From Marinococcus sp. PL1-022 (GTDB lineage: Bacteria > Bacillota > Bacilli > Bacillales > Marinococcaceae), in NCBI RefSeq assembly GCF_033845285.1, contig NZ_JAWXCX010000001.1, positions 1,379,495-1,443,494 on the forward strand: 64,000 nt of DNA, in the 5' to 3' direction. Under the pieces are notes generated by a model that saw only the letters and a program-made list of their open reading frames with translations, was not told where the DNA came from and did no database searches. Below, piece after piece: positions 33,264 through 40,838 of this stretch; positions within the stretch are counted from its first letter, which is position 1, and the number at the start of each line of letters is the position of its first letter. The position numbers were made by a program, and so were the translations under genes.

Positions 33264-33623
33264 TTAGGAGAGCTTTTCTTCCTGTGCCTCGGGTTCCTCT
33301 GCCTGCTTGCGCGCGACGTGGGAGCTTCCCCATTCGTGCATCGCCTCGAGAATCGGCTCCAGGCTCCGCCCGTATTCGGTAATGGAATACTCCACCTTCG
33401 GCGGGATCTCCGGATAAATGACGCGCTGAATGATATCCTCATCCTCAAGCTCGCGCAGCTGCTTGGTGAGCATACGCTGGGTGATGCCCGGCATTTTTCG
33501 TTTTAATACGCTGAAGCGCTGCGTGCCGTCATTTAACAGATGCACAAGAATGACGGGCTTCCATTTGCCGACAAGGATGCCGAGCGCCTCCTGAAACTGA
33601 CAGAATTCGGGTTCTTTTTTCAA
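33264..33623 (-). CDS. HxlR-family regulator (YodB-like)
   Basis: A 119-residue winged-helix regulator. The HxlR pattern is LGILVGKWKPVILVHLL, RFSVLKRKMPGITQRMLTKQLREL and YSITEYGRSLEPIL. A single Cys lies near the N-terminus (EFCQFQ), at the place where YodB/HypR-type members sense electrophiles and disulfide stress. The TTG at 33623 is chosen because AAGGAG lies nine bases upstream; the GTG at 33632 would overlap that site. It diverges from an azoreductase gene, the same pairing as YodB-AzoR1, and a palindrome lies between them. Confidence 0.9.
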   Translation of the reverse strand: MKKEPEFCQFQEALGILVGKWKPVILVHLLNDGTQRFSVLKRKMPGITQRMLTKQLRELEDEDIIQRVIYPEIPPKVEYSITEYGRSLEPILEAMHEWGSSHVARKQAEEPEAQEEKLS

Positions 33624-33686
33624 TGGTGCCACTCCTTAGTATGATTTTATAAAGCAGGTATGTAGACGTTTGCTTACATTCATCAC

Positions 33687-33700
33687 AGTATGTACATACT
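33687..33700. promoter_or_regulatory. Perfect palindrome, candidate HxlR operator
   Basis: AGTATGTACATACT reads the same on both strands. It lies in the divergent region between the HxlR and azoreductase genes, where a YodB-type dimer would bind. A related half-site GTATGTA occurs about 30 bases away towards the HxlR gene. Confidence 0.6.
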
Positions 33701-33871
33701 ACCACGTTTCATTTAAAAAACGAACTGTTCTGCTTCTGCCCGCCGGAAGCCGTCATTGGTACCCTTGAGGGAACTATACCACTTTTATGTGCGTACTTGT
33801 TTTTGCGGTTGGAGCGGCTAAAATAATAAGAGCAGAGAAAAATTAAACATTTAAGAAAAAGAGGGATAGCT

Positions 33872-34507
33872 GTGAACGTATTACTAGTTAAAGCAAACAA
33901 CCGCCCGGATGGCATTTCCACGAAAATGTACGAAACGTTTCTGGAAAATGTCCAGGACGCAGGCGCATTAAACGTCCAGACCTACGACGTGTTTGAAGAG
34001 GATACACCGTACTTCGGCCAGGACTTCTTTGACGCCTTCGGCCGCCTTGCGACAGACGGCGAGCCAACCGAGATGGACCGCCGGGTGCTTGCCGCCAAGC
34101 AGAAAGCAAAGGATGCGTTCAGCGCTGCTGATCTGGTCGTGTTTGCCTTCCCGCTGTGGAACCTGACGATCCCGGCCAAGCTGCAGACCTTTATTGACTA
34201 TATCGCTGAAGCCGGCTACACGTTTAAATACAGCCCGGAGGGTGCGCTTGTGCCGCTCATGCCGGAGAAAAAAGTGATCTTTCTGAACGCCCGCGGCGGG
34301 GTATATTCCGCTCCGGAAATGGCTGGCATGGACATGGCGCTTACGTACATGCAGAACATTTTTGGCGGTCTGTACGGCATGGATATTGTGGATGAAGTGG
34401 TAATCGAAGGCCATAACGCCAACCCGGACCAGGCAGAGGAAATCATCGAAGCCGGTCTGAAGGAAGTTGCGGAGGCCGCCTCCCGCGTTGCCTACCAAAA
34501 AGTATAA
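33872..34507 (+). CDS. azoR: FMN-dependent NADH-azoreductase
   Basis: A 211-residue flavodoxin-fold enzyme. The flavin-binding pattern is seen in FAFPLWNLTIPAKLQTFIDYI and in NARGGVYS. It reduces azo dyes and quinones with NADH and protects against electrophilic quinones. GTG start with GAGGGA. It diverges from a YodB-like regulator, which likely represses it until the regulator's Cys is modified. Confidence 0.92.
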   Translation: MNVLLVKANNRPDGISTKMYETFLENVQDAGALNVQTYDVFEEDTPYFGQDFFDAFGRLATDGEPTEMDRRVLAAKQKAKDAFSAADLVVFAFPLWNLTIPAKLQTFIDYIAEAGYTFKYSPEGALVPLMPEKKVIFLNARGGVYSAPEMAGMDMALTYMQNIFGGLYGMDIVDEVVIEGHNANPDQAEEIIEAGLKEVAEAASRVAYQKV

Positions 34508-34520
34508 TGAAATGAAGCGA

Positions 34521-34558
34521 TCAACCCGTTCGGCAGGAAACTGCCGGCGGGTTTTTTA
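34521..34558 (+). terminator. Intrinsic terminator of azoR
   Basis: AACCCG..CGGCAG and CTGCCG.CGGGTT form a long stem followed by TTTTTT. Confidence 0.85.
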
Positions 34559-34642
34559 TTGGGAAAACGTAGGGGGGGGGACATAATAGATGATTTCTGG
34601 TACAATTCATTTGTAATATTTTAGGAGGTTGGAGGGAAACGC

Positions 34643-34933
34643 ATGGAAGCGGGCCACAATCGAATACGTACGACACTGATATTTCTGTTGAACGGTCTGA
34701 TTTTTATATGGGTTTTTATCTTGAACATTATGGCTTTCACCGGGCAAAGCTACCTGGGAAACACCGTCCTGTCCTTCCCACTATTATTGATAGTTAACGT
34801 TTGTCTCATATGGAATTACAACGGCGGGGCAAAGGAAAGCATCAACCGTAATGAAGCGGGATTTTTCAGGATACTGGCGGCGCTTCTACTTATGAGCACA
34901 ATGAGCTTCGTGCTTGCGGAGGTACTTAATTGA
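34643..34933 (+). CDS. Small membrane protein
   Basis: A 96-residue protein with three hydrophobic segments (about 10-32, 40-55, 75-93). The ribosome binding site region is TAGGAGGTTGGAGGG. No family is recognised. It is followed after 19 bases by a DUF4181-like gene, and the two are probably co-transcribed. AT-richer than the preceding enzymes. Confidence 0.65.
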   Translation: MEAGHNRIRTTLIFLLNGLIFIWVFILNIMAFTGQSYLGNTVLSFPLLLIVNVCLIWNYNGGAKESINRNEAGFFRILAALLLMSTMSFVLAEVLN

Positions 34934-34952
34934 TTTAAAGAAAGGTGATAAA

Positions 34953-35303
34953 TTGCCAGAATATTTTTCTATTGCAGTGCTTACCAGCATACTGCTTCGT
35001 TTCCCTTTAGAGATGTGGATCGTACCAAAAGGAGCAGTGACGATTAAAGAAACGCGTGGCCAGTACTGGTCGTTTGGAATTCTTATCGTTGCTTTAGTGC
35101 TGATAACGGTTCCAGCCTTTACAGCAGAAACGTATTCGCAGGGTTATATTCCGCTGTTTATGCTTTCTGTATTGACGCTATTTGGATCTGCTCAAGCATG
35201 GCTCGAATGGCATTTTGCCCGTGAGGCAAAAGAATATATAGTATCAACAATCATTGCTTTGTTTTTTATCATTTCTTATCTTGCGTTGGAACTTCTATTT
35301 TAA
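34953..35303 (+). CDS. DUF4181-like membrane protein
   Basis: A 116-residue protein with four hydrophobic segments. It contains ETRGQYWSFGI and a WLEWHFAREAKEYIVSTI segment, which matches the DUF4181 pattern of an Ala/Trp-Glu-Trp motif before the last helix. The TTG at 34953 is chosen because AAAGGTGA precedes it and because the paralogue at 43553 starts at the equivalent position (MPDYF against LPEYF). The paralogue shares ETRGxxWS and FLEWFFAKQSKEYIVT. Function unknown. Confidence 0.7.
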   Translation: MPEYFSIAVLTSILLRFPLEMWIVPKGAVTIKETRGQYWSFGILIVALVLITVPAFTAETYSQGYIPLFMLSVLTLFGSAQAWLEWHFAREAKEYIVSTIIALFFIISYLALELLF

Positions 35304-35315
35304 TATAGACGTTAT

Positions 35316-35681
35316 TTAAAAAAGCGTCAGATTCGCCAAAGCCAATATGCCGATTAGTGCGGAAGCCACGCTGATTAAAAAAGAATGCCAGTGCTTTCGT
35401 TCGTTGGGAATATTGCGTTTTTCCTCTACGGCGTCAAGCAGGGCCTGAAGGGCAAAGTGGAAACCCAGTACCGGGAAAACCCACGGCGTTTTTCCGGTAC
35501 CGATGAAAAGAATGAAAAGAAAAAGCGTAAAAATAGTAGTATAAATCTTAGCCCCCAAAAACTTCTCCTCCTGCATTCGGTAGTTATTTCTCCGATAAGG
35601 AATTCGCGTTTTCTTTCGCAGCCTTTTATCAATCATAAGTGTAAGAAGAAAAATAATAAGAATGATACTTGCTGTGGTCAA
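35316..35681 (-). CDS. Small membrane protein, DUF4181-like
   Basis: A 121-residue protein with hydrophobic segments at about 2-18, 45-63, 65-80 and 100-118. RIPYRRNNYRMQEEKFLG between the first two and ALLDAVEEKRN before the last recall DUF4181 architecture, but similarity to the neighbours is low. The TTG at 35681 lies eight bases after AAAGGAG; the upstream TTG at 35699 overlaps that site. It converges on the gene at 34953. Function unknown. Confidence 0.6.
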   Translation of the reverse strand: MTTASIILIIFLLTLMIDKRLRKKTRIPYRRNNYRMQEEKFLGAKIYTTIFTLFLFILFIGTGKTPWVFPVLGFHFALQALLDAVEEKRNIPNERKHWHSFLISVASALIGILALANLTLF

Positions 35682-35785
35682 TACAATTGCTCCTTTCAAT
35701 ACTGTTTCACATTATACATATATCCCCTTAACCGTATGAAAGGTCACCATAACAACTTATTTATTTTCTGAAGGGAGATTTTCCG

Positions 35786-35968
35786 ATGAATATCTGGCAA
35801 ATCATGGTTCTCAGTGCGCTCATCATATCGATCGCCGGCATTTTTGGCATGAATTATTTTGAAAAGGAAGTACTCCCCGTCATGATACCGCTCGCGGTCG
35901 TGGCTGTAATAGGAGCAGGCTCGCTTACAGCCGATGTTATTAAAATGAGGCAGCTGCGGAAAAATTGA
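35786..35968 (+). CDS. Small membrane protein
   Basis: A 60-residue protein with two transmembrane helices and a basic end (KMRQLRKN). GAAGGGAGA precedes the ATG. Its stop overlaps the TTG start of the next gene, so the two are coupled. No family recognised. Confidence 0.6.
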   Translation: MNIWQIMVLSALIISIAGIFGMNYFEKEVLPVMIPLAVVAVIGAGSLTADVIKMRQLRKN

Positions 35969-36234
35969 TAATCCTGCTGTTACTGTTAATTCCGATCGTG
36001 CTTGTATCCATCGCGCTGTATGCAGTGCTTGAGCCGAGGAACTGGAAAATGCATGCGCTGTATACGCTTGGATATGTGCTTATCACGGGCGTAGTGTCTC
36101 TGATAAGCGCAGCCATTTCGGGATGGGGGGACGGAGCATTTGAAGCAGGGGACGTAATTTACACATTTACCACGATTACTTTTTGTATGACGGTCGGCCT
36201 TGGCGGCTATTCTTTGTTTCGGCCATATTTGTAG
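35965..36234 (+). CDS. Small membrane protein, coupled to the preceding gene
   Basis: An 89-residue protein with three hydrophobic segments (about 2-20, 30-50, 66-82). The TTG start overlaps the preceding stop (TTGA), so initiation depends on the upstream gene. No separate ribosome binding site is evident. Function unknown. Confidence 0.55.
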   Translation: MIILLLLLIPIVLVSIALYAVLEPRNWKMHALYTLGYVLITGVVSLISAAISGWGDGAFEAGDVIYTFTTITFCMTVGLGGYSLFRPYL

Positions 36235-36245
36235 TGGCCGGCCTG

Positions 36246-36749
36246 TTATGACAAACAAAAAGCTCGTATTAAAAACGGCAGCATCACGGCAAATATTCCA
36301 GCTATCAGGCTTATTATTAACAGGTGGGGCGGCTCAGAGCCGTTGATATTTACGACAAAGGCTGCATTTAAACCAATAAGCATGACCAGCATATAGTTTT
36401 TTGTCGTATTCAAAAGAAGAATGCTGTTGCGGTATTGAGCATGGATATTGCCACCGTGAATTTTTCTCGGGTAATTATGTATATGTGGCACCCGTTCCAA
36501 CAGGGACATGAACACCCATAATACGAAAGCGATAGCTGGCAGAAGCCAAATGGCCGCTTTATTACCATATTCATTTACTTCCCCGTTCATACTGAAATGA
36601 ACGGGAACTTCTTCTGGAAATGTATTGTACATAAAAGCAAAATAGACGATTCCCGTAAGAAATAACACGATCCCCGAAGCATCCAGCCAGAAACAAACTC
36701 TTGGCCGCGAAACGCGAACCCTTTCTATCGGCGTGTTTACTGAGCCCAT
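36246..36749 (-). CDS. DUF1648-containing membrane protein
   Basis: A 167-residue membrane protein. The first half has the DUF1648 pattern: a helix, then NTFPEEVPVHFSMNGEVNEYGNKAAIWLLPAI. Four hydrophobic segments in all. DUF1648 occurs in SdpI-type immunity proteins, but the rest of SdpI is not present. The start is uncertain: ATG at 36749 has GGGG upstream, while TTG at 36770 follows AAAAGG too closely. Function unknown. Confidence 0.7.
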   Translation of the reverse strand: MGSVNTPIERVRVSRPRVCFWLDASGIVLFLTGIVYFAFMYNTFPEEVPVHFSMNGEVNEYGNKAAIWLLPAIAFVLWVFMSLLERVPHIHNYPRKIHGGNIHAQYRNSILLLNTTKNYMLVMLIGLNAAFVVNINGSEPPHLLIISLIAGIFAVMLPFLIRAFCLS

Positions 36750-37036
36750 ATTAAAAAACACCCCATTCAATTTCCTTTTAATTCCTATTTTAGCAAATAT
36801 ATTTTTAAAAAGCAGTTGAAGGTTTAGGGTTAGCTGCAGCCTTGGCTGTAAAAAATTAAAAAATATCTATAATTATGTGTGATTTAGAAGCACAAAAAGC
36901 ATTTTATAATAAAAATTTGTTTGAAATATTAATAGTTCGGAAAAGATATGTGTATGAGCATGGATAGGTTAAACAGAACTATCGATTCAGCGAACTAACA
37001 TCCGTAGCTGAGTGAACCATCAAAGGAGATGATGAT

Positions 37037-37318
37037 ATGGCAGATGAAAACAAGAACAGCAAGGACAATAAGGGATACGGCTGGGCAGCCACAGGCAGCC
37101 TGGTCGGCGGCACGCTTCCGCTTATTACACGTAAAATTACAAAAAGCCTGACGCCGGACGGCGATGATAAGGGCAAGAAAAAGGATAAAAAGAAAAAATC
37201 GAAAAAACCACGCTACATTTTAAACAAAAAGAAAAGCACGCCGAAGAAGCTGGCTAAAAAGAAAAAGAAACTCAAGAAAAAGGCGAAGGGCAAGCTGCCG
37301 AAAAAGCTGAAAAAGTAA
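37037..37318 (+). CDS. Lysine-rich small protein
   Basis: A 93-residue protein in which 34 residues are Lys. The N-terminal 45 residues include a small uncharged stretch (GWAATGSLVGGTLPLI); from residue 46 on it is almost only Lys with Ser, Pro, Leu and Ala, resembling histone H1 tails. Such proteins usually bind nucleic acid or anionic polymers, but nothing here proves it. AAAGGAG before the ATG and a good terminator after the stop support a real gene. Confidence 0.72.
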   Translation: MADENKNSKDNKGYGWAATGSLVGGTLPLITRKITKSLTPDGDDKGKKKDKKKKSKKPRYILNKKKSTPKKLAKKKKKLKKKAKGKLPKKLKK

Positions 37319-37327
37319 CAGTAGTGT

Positions 37328-37362
37328 AACCCCCTCCAGTTTTCTGGAGGGTTATTTTTTTA
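37328..37362 (+). terminator. Intrinsic terminator
   Basis: AACCC.CTCCAG and CTGGAGGGTT form a stem with a TTTT loop, followed by a T-run. Confidence 0.85.
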
Positions 37363-37420
37363 GAAATTTTATAGAAAAAGTTTTAAAGCCGAAATGAACG
37401 TTTATAATAGATAATGAATT

Positions 37421-37642
37421 AAGCTGGGCTTACGCAAAGAAGATCTCCGTGTCGAATATGAAGCGCTGGTGCTCCCGGGAAGCGCAAAACGGAACATTGC
37501 CATGACGACTGCGGGCATCGGGAACGCAGGCTACGGTGAATTGCGCCGGCACACAGCGCTTGAACATATAAACGGCGTGTTAAAGCTGAGGCTCCCAAAA
37601 AAGGAAAAACGATCTGTGAATAAAAAACAAATCGCTATTTAA
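37421..37642 (+). pseudogene. Decayed Hsp20 (alpha-crystallin) gene
   Basis: An open stretch of 73 codons without a start; an in-frame TGA lies at 37415-37417. The translation keeps Hsp20 landmarks in the right order: LRKEDLRVEYE near the front, YGELRR, then NGVLKLRLPKKE and a final KKQIAI. Between YGELRR and NGVLKL the usual stretch of some fifteen residues is missing, and the region after VEYE is scrambled. The N-terminal part of the gene is absent. The fragment is too short and altered to fold as a normal small heat-shock protein. Confidence 0.75.
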
Positions 37643-38112
37643 TAGAAATATTACAGTCAGACTGTAAAAATGCTTTTTTGCACTTGAATGTGCGGGAGAT
37701 ACTGATATCACCGCATTGAACGCCTGGAATCAAGAGGAAGTACCTGCCTGCATTTTGAAGGTGGTAATCTAATTGTAATATTTAGTGACAAATTCTGGTG
37801 GATAAACCGCTGTTTATATTGTTGCAAAGCTTTGAAGCAGACCATTAGGCCTGCTTTTTTTACATAAAAAGAAAGTTTATTAAGAGGAGGTTACAACTAA
37901 ATTAATGCTGTTGATATTTTCAACCCCCCACGTCATAATCGGTAGCGTTGTGTTAAAGAGAAAGCACATAAGTAATTCAGCAATCAACTACATTAAACAA
38001 TCAACCTATCTAAGCATTAGTGACGTAAAGGTAAGTAATCATATAGGCAAACAGTTCATTGGGCATCGTCATTAGGGCGAAAAAATATCTTTACCTCGGA
38101 GGTTGAATCAAT
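37643..38112 (+). other. Long intergenic region with hairpins and a leader
   Basis: The 470 bases after the Hsp20 relic contain a perfect dyad TTACAGTC-A-GACTGTAA at 37651-37667, an open 30-codon stretch at 37680-37772 with no start and no recognisable product, a terminator at 37832-37865, and about 245 bases leading to the 3D-domain gene. That leader contains an AGGAGG at about 37883 with an ATG at 37906 and 56 codons of low-information sequence, which I do not call as a gene. No known riboswitch was recognised. Confidence 0.4.
37832..37865 (+). terminator. Probable intrinsic terminator
   Basis: AAGCAG and CTGCTT pair around a ten-base loop, followed by TTTTTT. No intact gene lies before it, so it may be left from the Hsp20 locus or end a small RNA. 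Confidence 0.6.
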
Positions 38113-38781
38113 ATGATGAAAAAAACATTATTTGGAACAGCAATTACAGCAGGCGTAGTATTTGGAGCACCACAGGCAGCGGACGCATCGATCAGCGATC
38201 ATGGCCAAATGGAAAGAGGAGACGTTAACTCTTCTGTTGCGGAGCTTCAGGACACGCTGAAGGAAAAAGGCTATTTCCACGGCTATACTGGTTCCACTTT
38301 TGGACCAAGAACAGAAAGTGCTGTTAAAGAATTTCAGGCTGACAACGGCATTTCTTCTTCTGCCGGCGACTACTTCGGCGTAGCTGGCCCGGAAACACAG
38401 GCAGCTCTCGGTGGATCCAGCTCTTCTGATTCTTCTGATGAAGAAGTAGCAGGCGCGTCGACTTCCGAGTCCTCTGACAGCACAAGCGGCGGCGAAACCA
38501 TGACCATGGAAGCTACCGCATACACCGCTGATTGTGCAGGCTGCAGCGGTATCACGGCGACAGGCGTTAACCTGAACAACGACCGTGACGCTAACGTCAT
38601 CGCCGTAGACCCGGACGTCATCCCACTCGGTTCCACAGTAAAAGTGGAAGGCATGGGCACGTACGAAGCAGCAGACACTGGCGGTGCGATTAATAACGAC
38701 CGCATTGACATTCACGTACCAACAAAATCCGACGCTTATTCCTTCGGCCGTCAGGACGTTGAAGTAACAGTAGTCGACTAA
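38113..38781 (+). CDS. Secreted peptidoglycan-binding protein with 3D domain
   Basis: A 222-residue exported cell-wall protein. A signal peptide ends near DASIS (about residue 26). Residues about 34-98 are one PG_binding_1 domain (GDVNSSVAELQDTLKEKGYF, FGPRTESAVKEFQADNG). A Ser-rich linker follows. Residues about 130-222 are a 3D (DDD) domain with MEATAYTADCAGCSGITATG, VIAVDPDVIPLGSTV, ADTGGAI and DIHV. The three Asp define the active site of YocH/RpfB-like muralytic enzymes. CGGAGG precedes the ATG; a second ATG follows immediately. A 245-base leader precedes the gene. Confidence 0.92.
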   Translation: MMKKTLFGTAITAGVVFGAPQAADASISDHGQMERGDVNSSVAELQDTLKEKGYFHGYTGSTFGPRTESAVKEFQADNGISSSAGDYFGVAGPETQAALGGSSSSDSSDEEVAGASTSESSDSTSGGETMTMEATAYTADCAGCSGITATGVNLNNDRDANVIAVDPDVIPLGSTVKVEGMGTYEAADTGGAINNDRIDIHVPTKSDAYSFGRQDVEVTVVD

Positions 38782-38797
38782 TCAACAGCATCTAACA

Positions 38798-38832
38798 AAA
38801 ATCCTCTCCAGAGCTGGAGGGGATTTTTTTAT
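38798..38832 (+). terminator. Intrinsic terminator
   Basis: AATCCTCTCCAG pairs with CTGGAGGGGATT (one G-U pair), followed by a T-run. Confidence 0.88.
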
Positions 38833-38925
38833 ATTGCCGGAGTTCGATAGGTTTGTATGATAGGAAATTTCTGTTAACGAAAGTATAATATTTTATACTA
38901 CAAATATTATACTGGAGGCACTAAT

Positions 38926-40059
38926 GTGAGTGAGCTGTGTAAAATCATGTGCGTTGTCGGCACCCGGCCGGAGGTTATAAAAATGGCCCCGCTGGTACAT
39001 AAAATTTCACAAAGCAACCAATTTGAATTGTGCCTGGTAACGACCGGTCAGCATAAAGAAATGGTCGGGCAGGCGATGGAATTGTTCCAGCTGAAGGCGG
39101 ATGTTGATCTGGAGGTAATGAAAGCAGGGCAGACGCTCACAAGCATCACATCCAGAGTATTGGATCGGCTGGAGCCGGTCATGCAGGCCGAACAGCCTTC
39201 TGTTGTGCTGGTGCATGGGGACACCACGACGACATTGGCTGCCAGTCTGGCAGCCTTTTATCAAAAAGTGGATATTGGCCATGTTGAGGCCGGGCTGCGA
39301 ACATATGACAAATACGCACCGTACCCGGAGGAAATGAACCGTCAGCTGGTATCGCGATTAGCAGATTGGCACTTTGCCCCGACGGAACTGGCCAGAGAGA
39401 ATTTACTGGCGGAAAATATTGACGCTAAAAGCATTCAGGTGACCGGCAACACAGCAATTGACTGCCTGAATCTGACGCTGAAACAGCACTACAGCCATGA
39501 GCTGCTGGAGCGTATGAACGGGCATGAATTTATACTGGTTACCGTACACCGCAGAGAAAACCTGGGTGTTAATATGGAACATATTTTCTCAGCCCTGCTG
39601 GATATTCTCGATTACTTTCCGAATATTCATATACTGTTTCCGGTTCATAAAAATCCTGTCGTTCGTGAGCTGGCTGAACAAATGCTTCAAAATCATCCGC
39701 GAATTCATTTATCCGAGCCGTTAAACACGGTGGACTTTCATAACATTGCATATCGTTCGTTACTTATTTTGACAGATTCCGGGGGTGTGCAGGAAGAGGC
39801 GCCTTCTTTGCATAAGCCGGTGCTTGTACTCAGAAACCAGACCGAACGTCCGGAAGGCGTGGACGCAGGAGTGCTAAAGCTTGTGGGAACGGATCGCGAA
39901 ACAATTGCCCAAAGCGTGACGGCGCTTTTAACCGATGAGCGAAGCTATCAGCAGATGGCATGCGGTATCAATCCGTATGGAGACGGCCAGGCTGCAGAAC
40001 GAATCATCCGCGTGCTGGAGCAGCACTACGCTTCCGCGCAGGCTGCAGGGAGAGAATAA
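38926..40059 (+). CDS. wecB: UDP-N-acetylglucosamine 2-epimerase
   Basis: A 377-residue non-hydrolysing epimerase that makes UDP-ManNAc from UDP-GlcNAc. Motifs: GTRPEVIKMAPL at the start, VHGDTTTTLAASLAAF, GHVEAGLRT, PEEMNRQL with a catalytic Glu, VTVHRREN and DSGGVQEEAPSL. GTG start with GGAGG. It is the first gene of a four-gene operon with a degenerate GGDEF protein, a glycosyltransferase and a GH8-like hydrolase, so it probably supplies an activated amino sugar for a surface polysaccharide. An AT-rich dyad (AATATTT..AAATATT) lies just before the gene. Confidence 0.93.
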   Translation: MSELCKIMCVVGTRPEVIKMAPLVHKISQSNQFELCLVTTGQHKEMVGQAMELFQLKADVDLEVMKAGQTLTSITSRVLDRLEPVMQAEQPSVVLVHGDTTTTLAASLAAFYQKVDIGHVEAGLRTYDKYAPYPEEMNRQLVSRLADWHFAPTELARENLLAENIDAKSIQVTGNTAIDCLNLTLKQHYSHELLERMNGHEFILVTVHRRENLGVNMEHIFSALLDILDYFPNIHILFPVHKNPVVRELAEQMLQNHPRIHLSEPLNTVDFHNIAYRSLLILTDSGGVQEEAPSLHKPVLVLRNQTERPEGVDAGVLKLVGTDRETIAQSVTALLTDERSYQQMACGINPYGDGQAAERIIRVLEQHYASAQAAGRE

Positions 40060-40060
40060 T

Positions 40061-40837
40061 ATGCGGATTATTCAGTCGATGGTGCTTTTGTCCGGTCTTA
40101 TGGCTCTGGCCATGCTGGCGCTGATATGGTTCAGCGGGCCGGTGCTTAGTTTGATGGTGACGGCTGTGATCGGACTGCTGCTGGCAATAGTCATTTTGCT
40201 TCCGACACGGTTGATTTTTCCTGCGGCTCTCGTGTCCGTGCTCGTGTATGGATTTTTTCTTACAGGGTGGAGCATGTTTTTTGCTTCAGCGCCTCCCCAG
40301 GAGGAATTAATTCTTCATCATATTCTCTTCAGCATCTTTGTGATTTCGTTCTGGCTGTTCTTTGTTTCGGTGAAAACAGCTGTAGAGGAAAACAATACGC
40401 TGCGCCAAAAAGTGAGGGAGCTCGAAAAATATCAGGGAGAGCTGATGATGCTGTCAAACAGCGAATTTAACAATCAGGCGGAATTGTTTTTAACAGGTAT
40501 GCGGCGGCGCCGTGAACAGGGGTTTCTCGTGGAGGTCATGCTTCGGGATTCTTCCTATACGCAGGAAGCGCTCCAGGAGGTCATGAGCAGCGTGTTAATT
40601 GATTCGATCCGGAGCCAGTTTGACCTGGTAACCAATAACGGGGGCCGAAGCTTTACGATGTTTTTGCAGAACACGGATGAGAAGGGGCTTGGCATTGTGC
40701 TCGAGCGTATTAACGAAAACTGCAGGGAAAGGGTATCGATGATAGAACCGCCGTATGAGCTGCACTATGCCGAAATACAGAATTACAGTCTGGAAGCAAC
40801 GCGGGAGTATTTACAGCAGCAGAGGACGGGGGCCTGA
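40061..40837 (+). CDS. Membrane protein with degenerate GGDEF domain (YdaK-like)
   Basis: A 258-residue protein. Four hydrophobic segments fill residues 1-105, a coiled-coil-like stretch lies at about 105-128, and a degenerate GGDEF domain occupies about 130-255. At the active-site position the sequence reads GGRSF (194-198) instead of GGDEF, so it cannot be an active diguanylate cyclase. The usual inhibitory site RxxD is replaced by R184..D188 with three residues between. The position and fold match YdaK, a c-di-GMP receptor that controls polysaccharide synthesis in B. subtilis. It starts one base after wecB stops and ends one base before the glycosyltransferase gene. Confidence 0.75.
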   Translation: MRIIQSMVLLSGLMALAMLALIWFSGPVLSLMVTAVIGLLLAIVILLPTRLIFPAALVSVLVYGFFLTGWSMFFASAPPQEELILHHILFSIFVISFWLFFVSVKTAVEENNTLRQKVRELEKYQGELMMLSNSEFNNQAELFLTGMRRRREQGFLVEVMLRDSSYTQEALQEVMSSVLIDSIRSQFDLVTNNGGRSFTMFLQNTDEKGLGIVLERINENCRERVSMIEPPYELHYAEIQNYSLEATREYLQQQRTGA

Positions 40838-40838
40838 A

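Noticed and set aside
37906-38076. ATG frame of 56 codons after an AGGAGG in the 3D-protein leader
   Set aside because: Spacing from the ribosome binding site is too long and the sequence looks random; more likely part of an untranslated leader.
37870-38112. c-di-AMP (ydaO) riboswitch before the 3D-domain gene
   Set aside because: The gene type fits, but the conserved ydaO core elements were not found.
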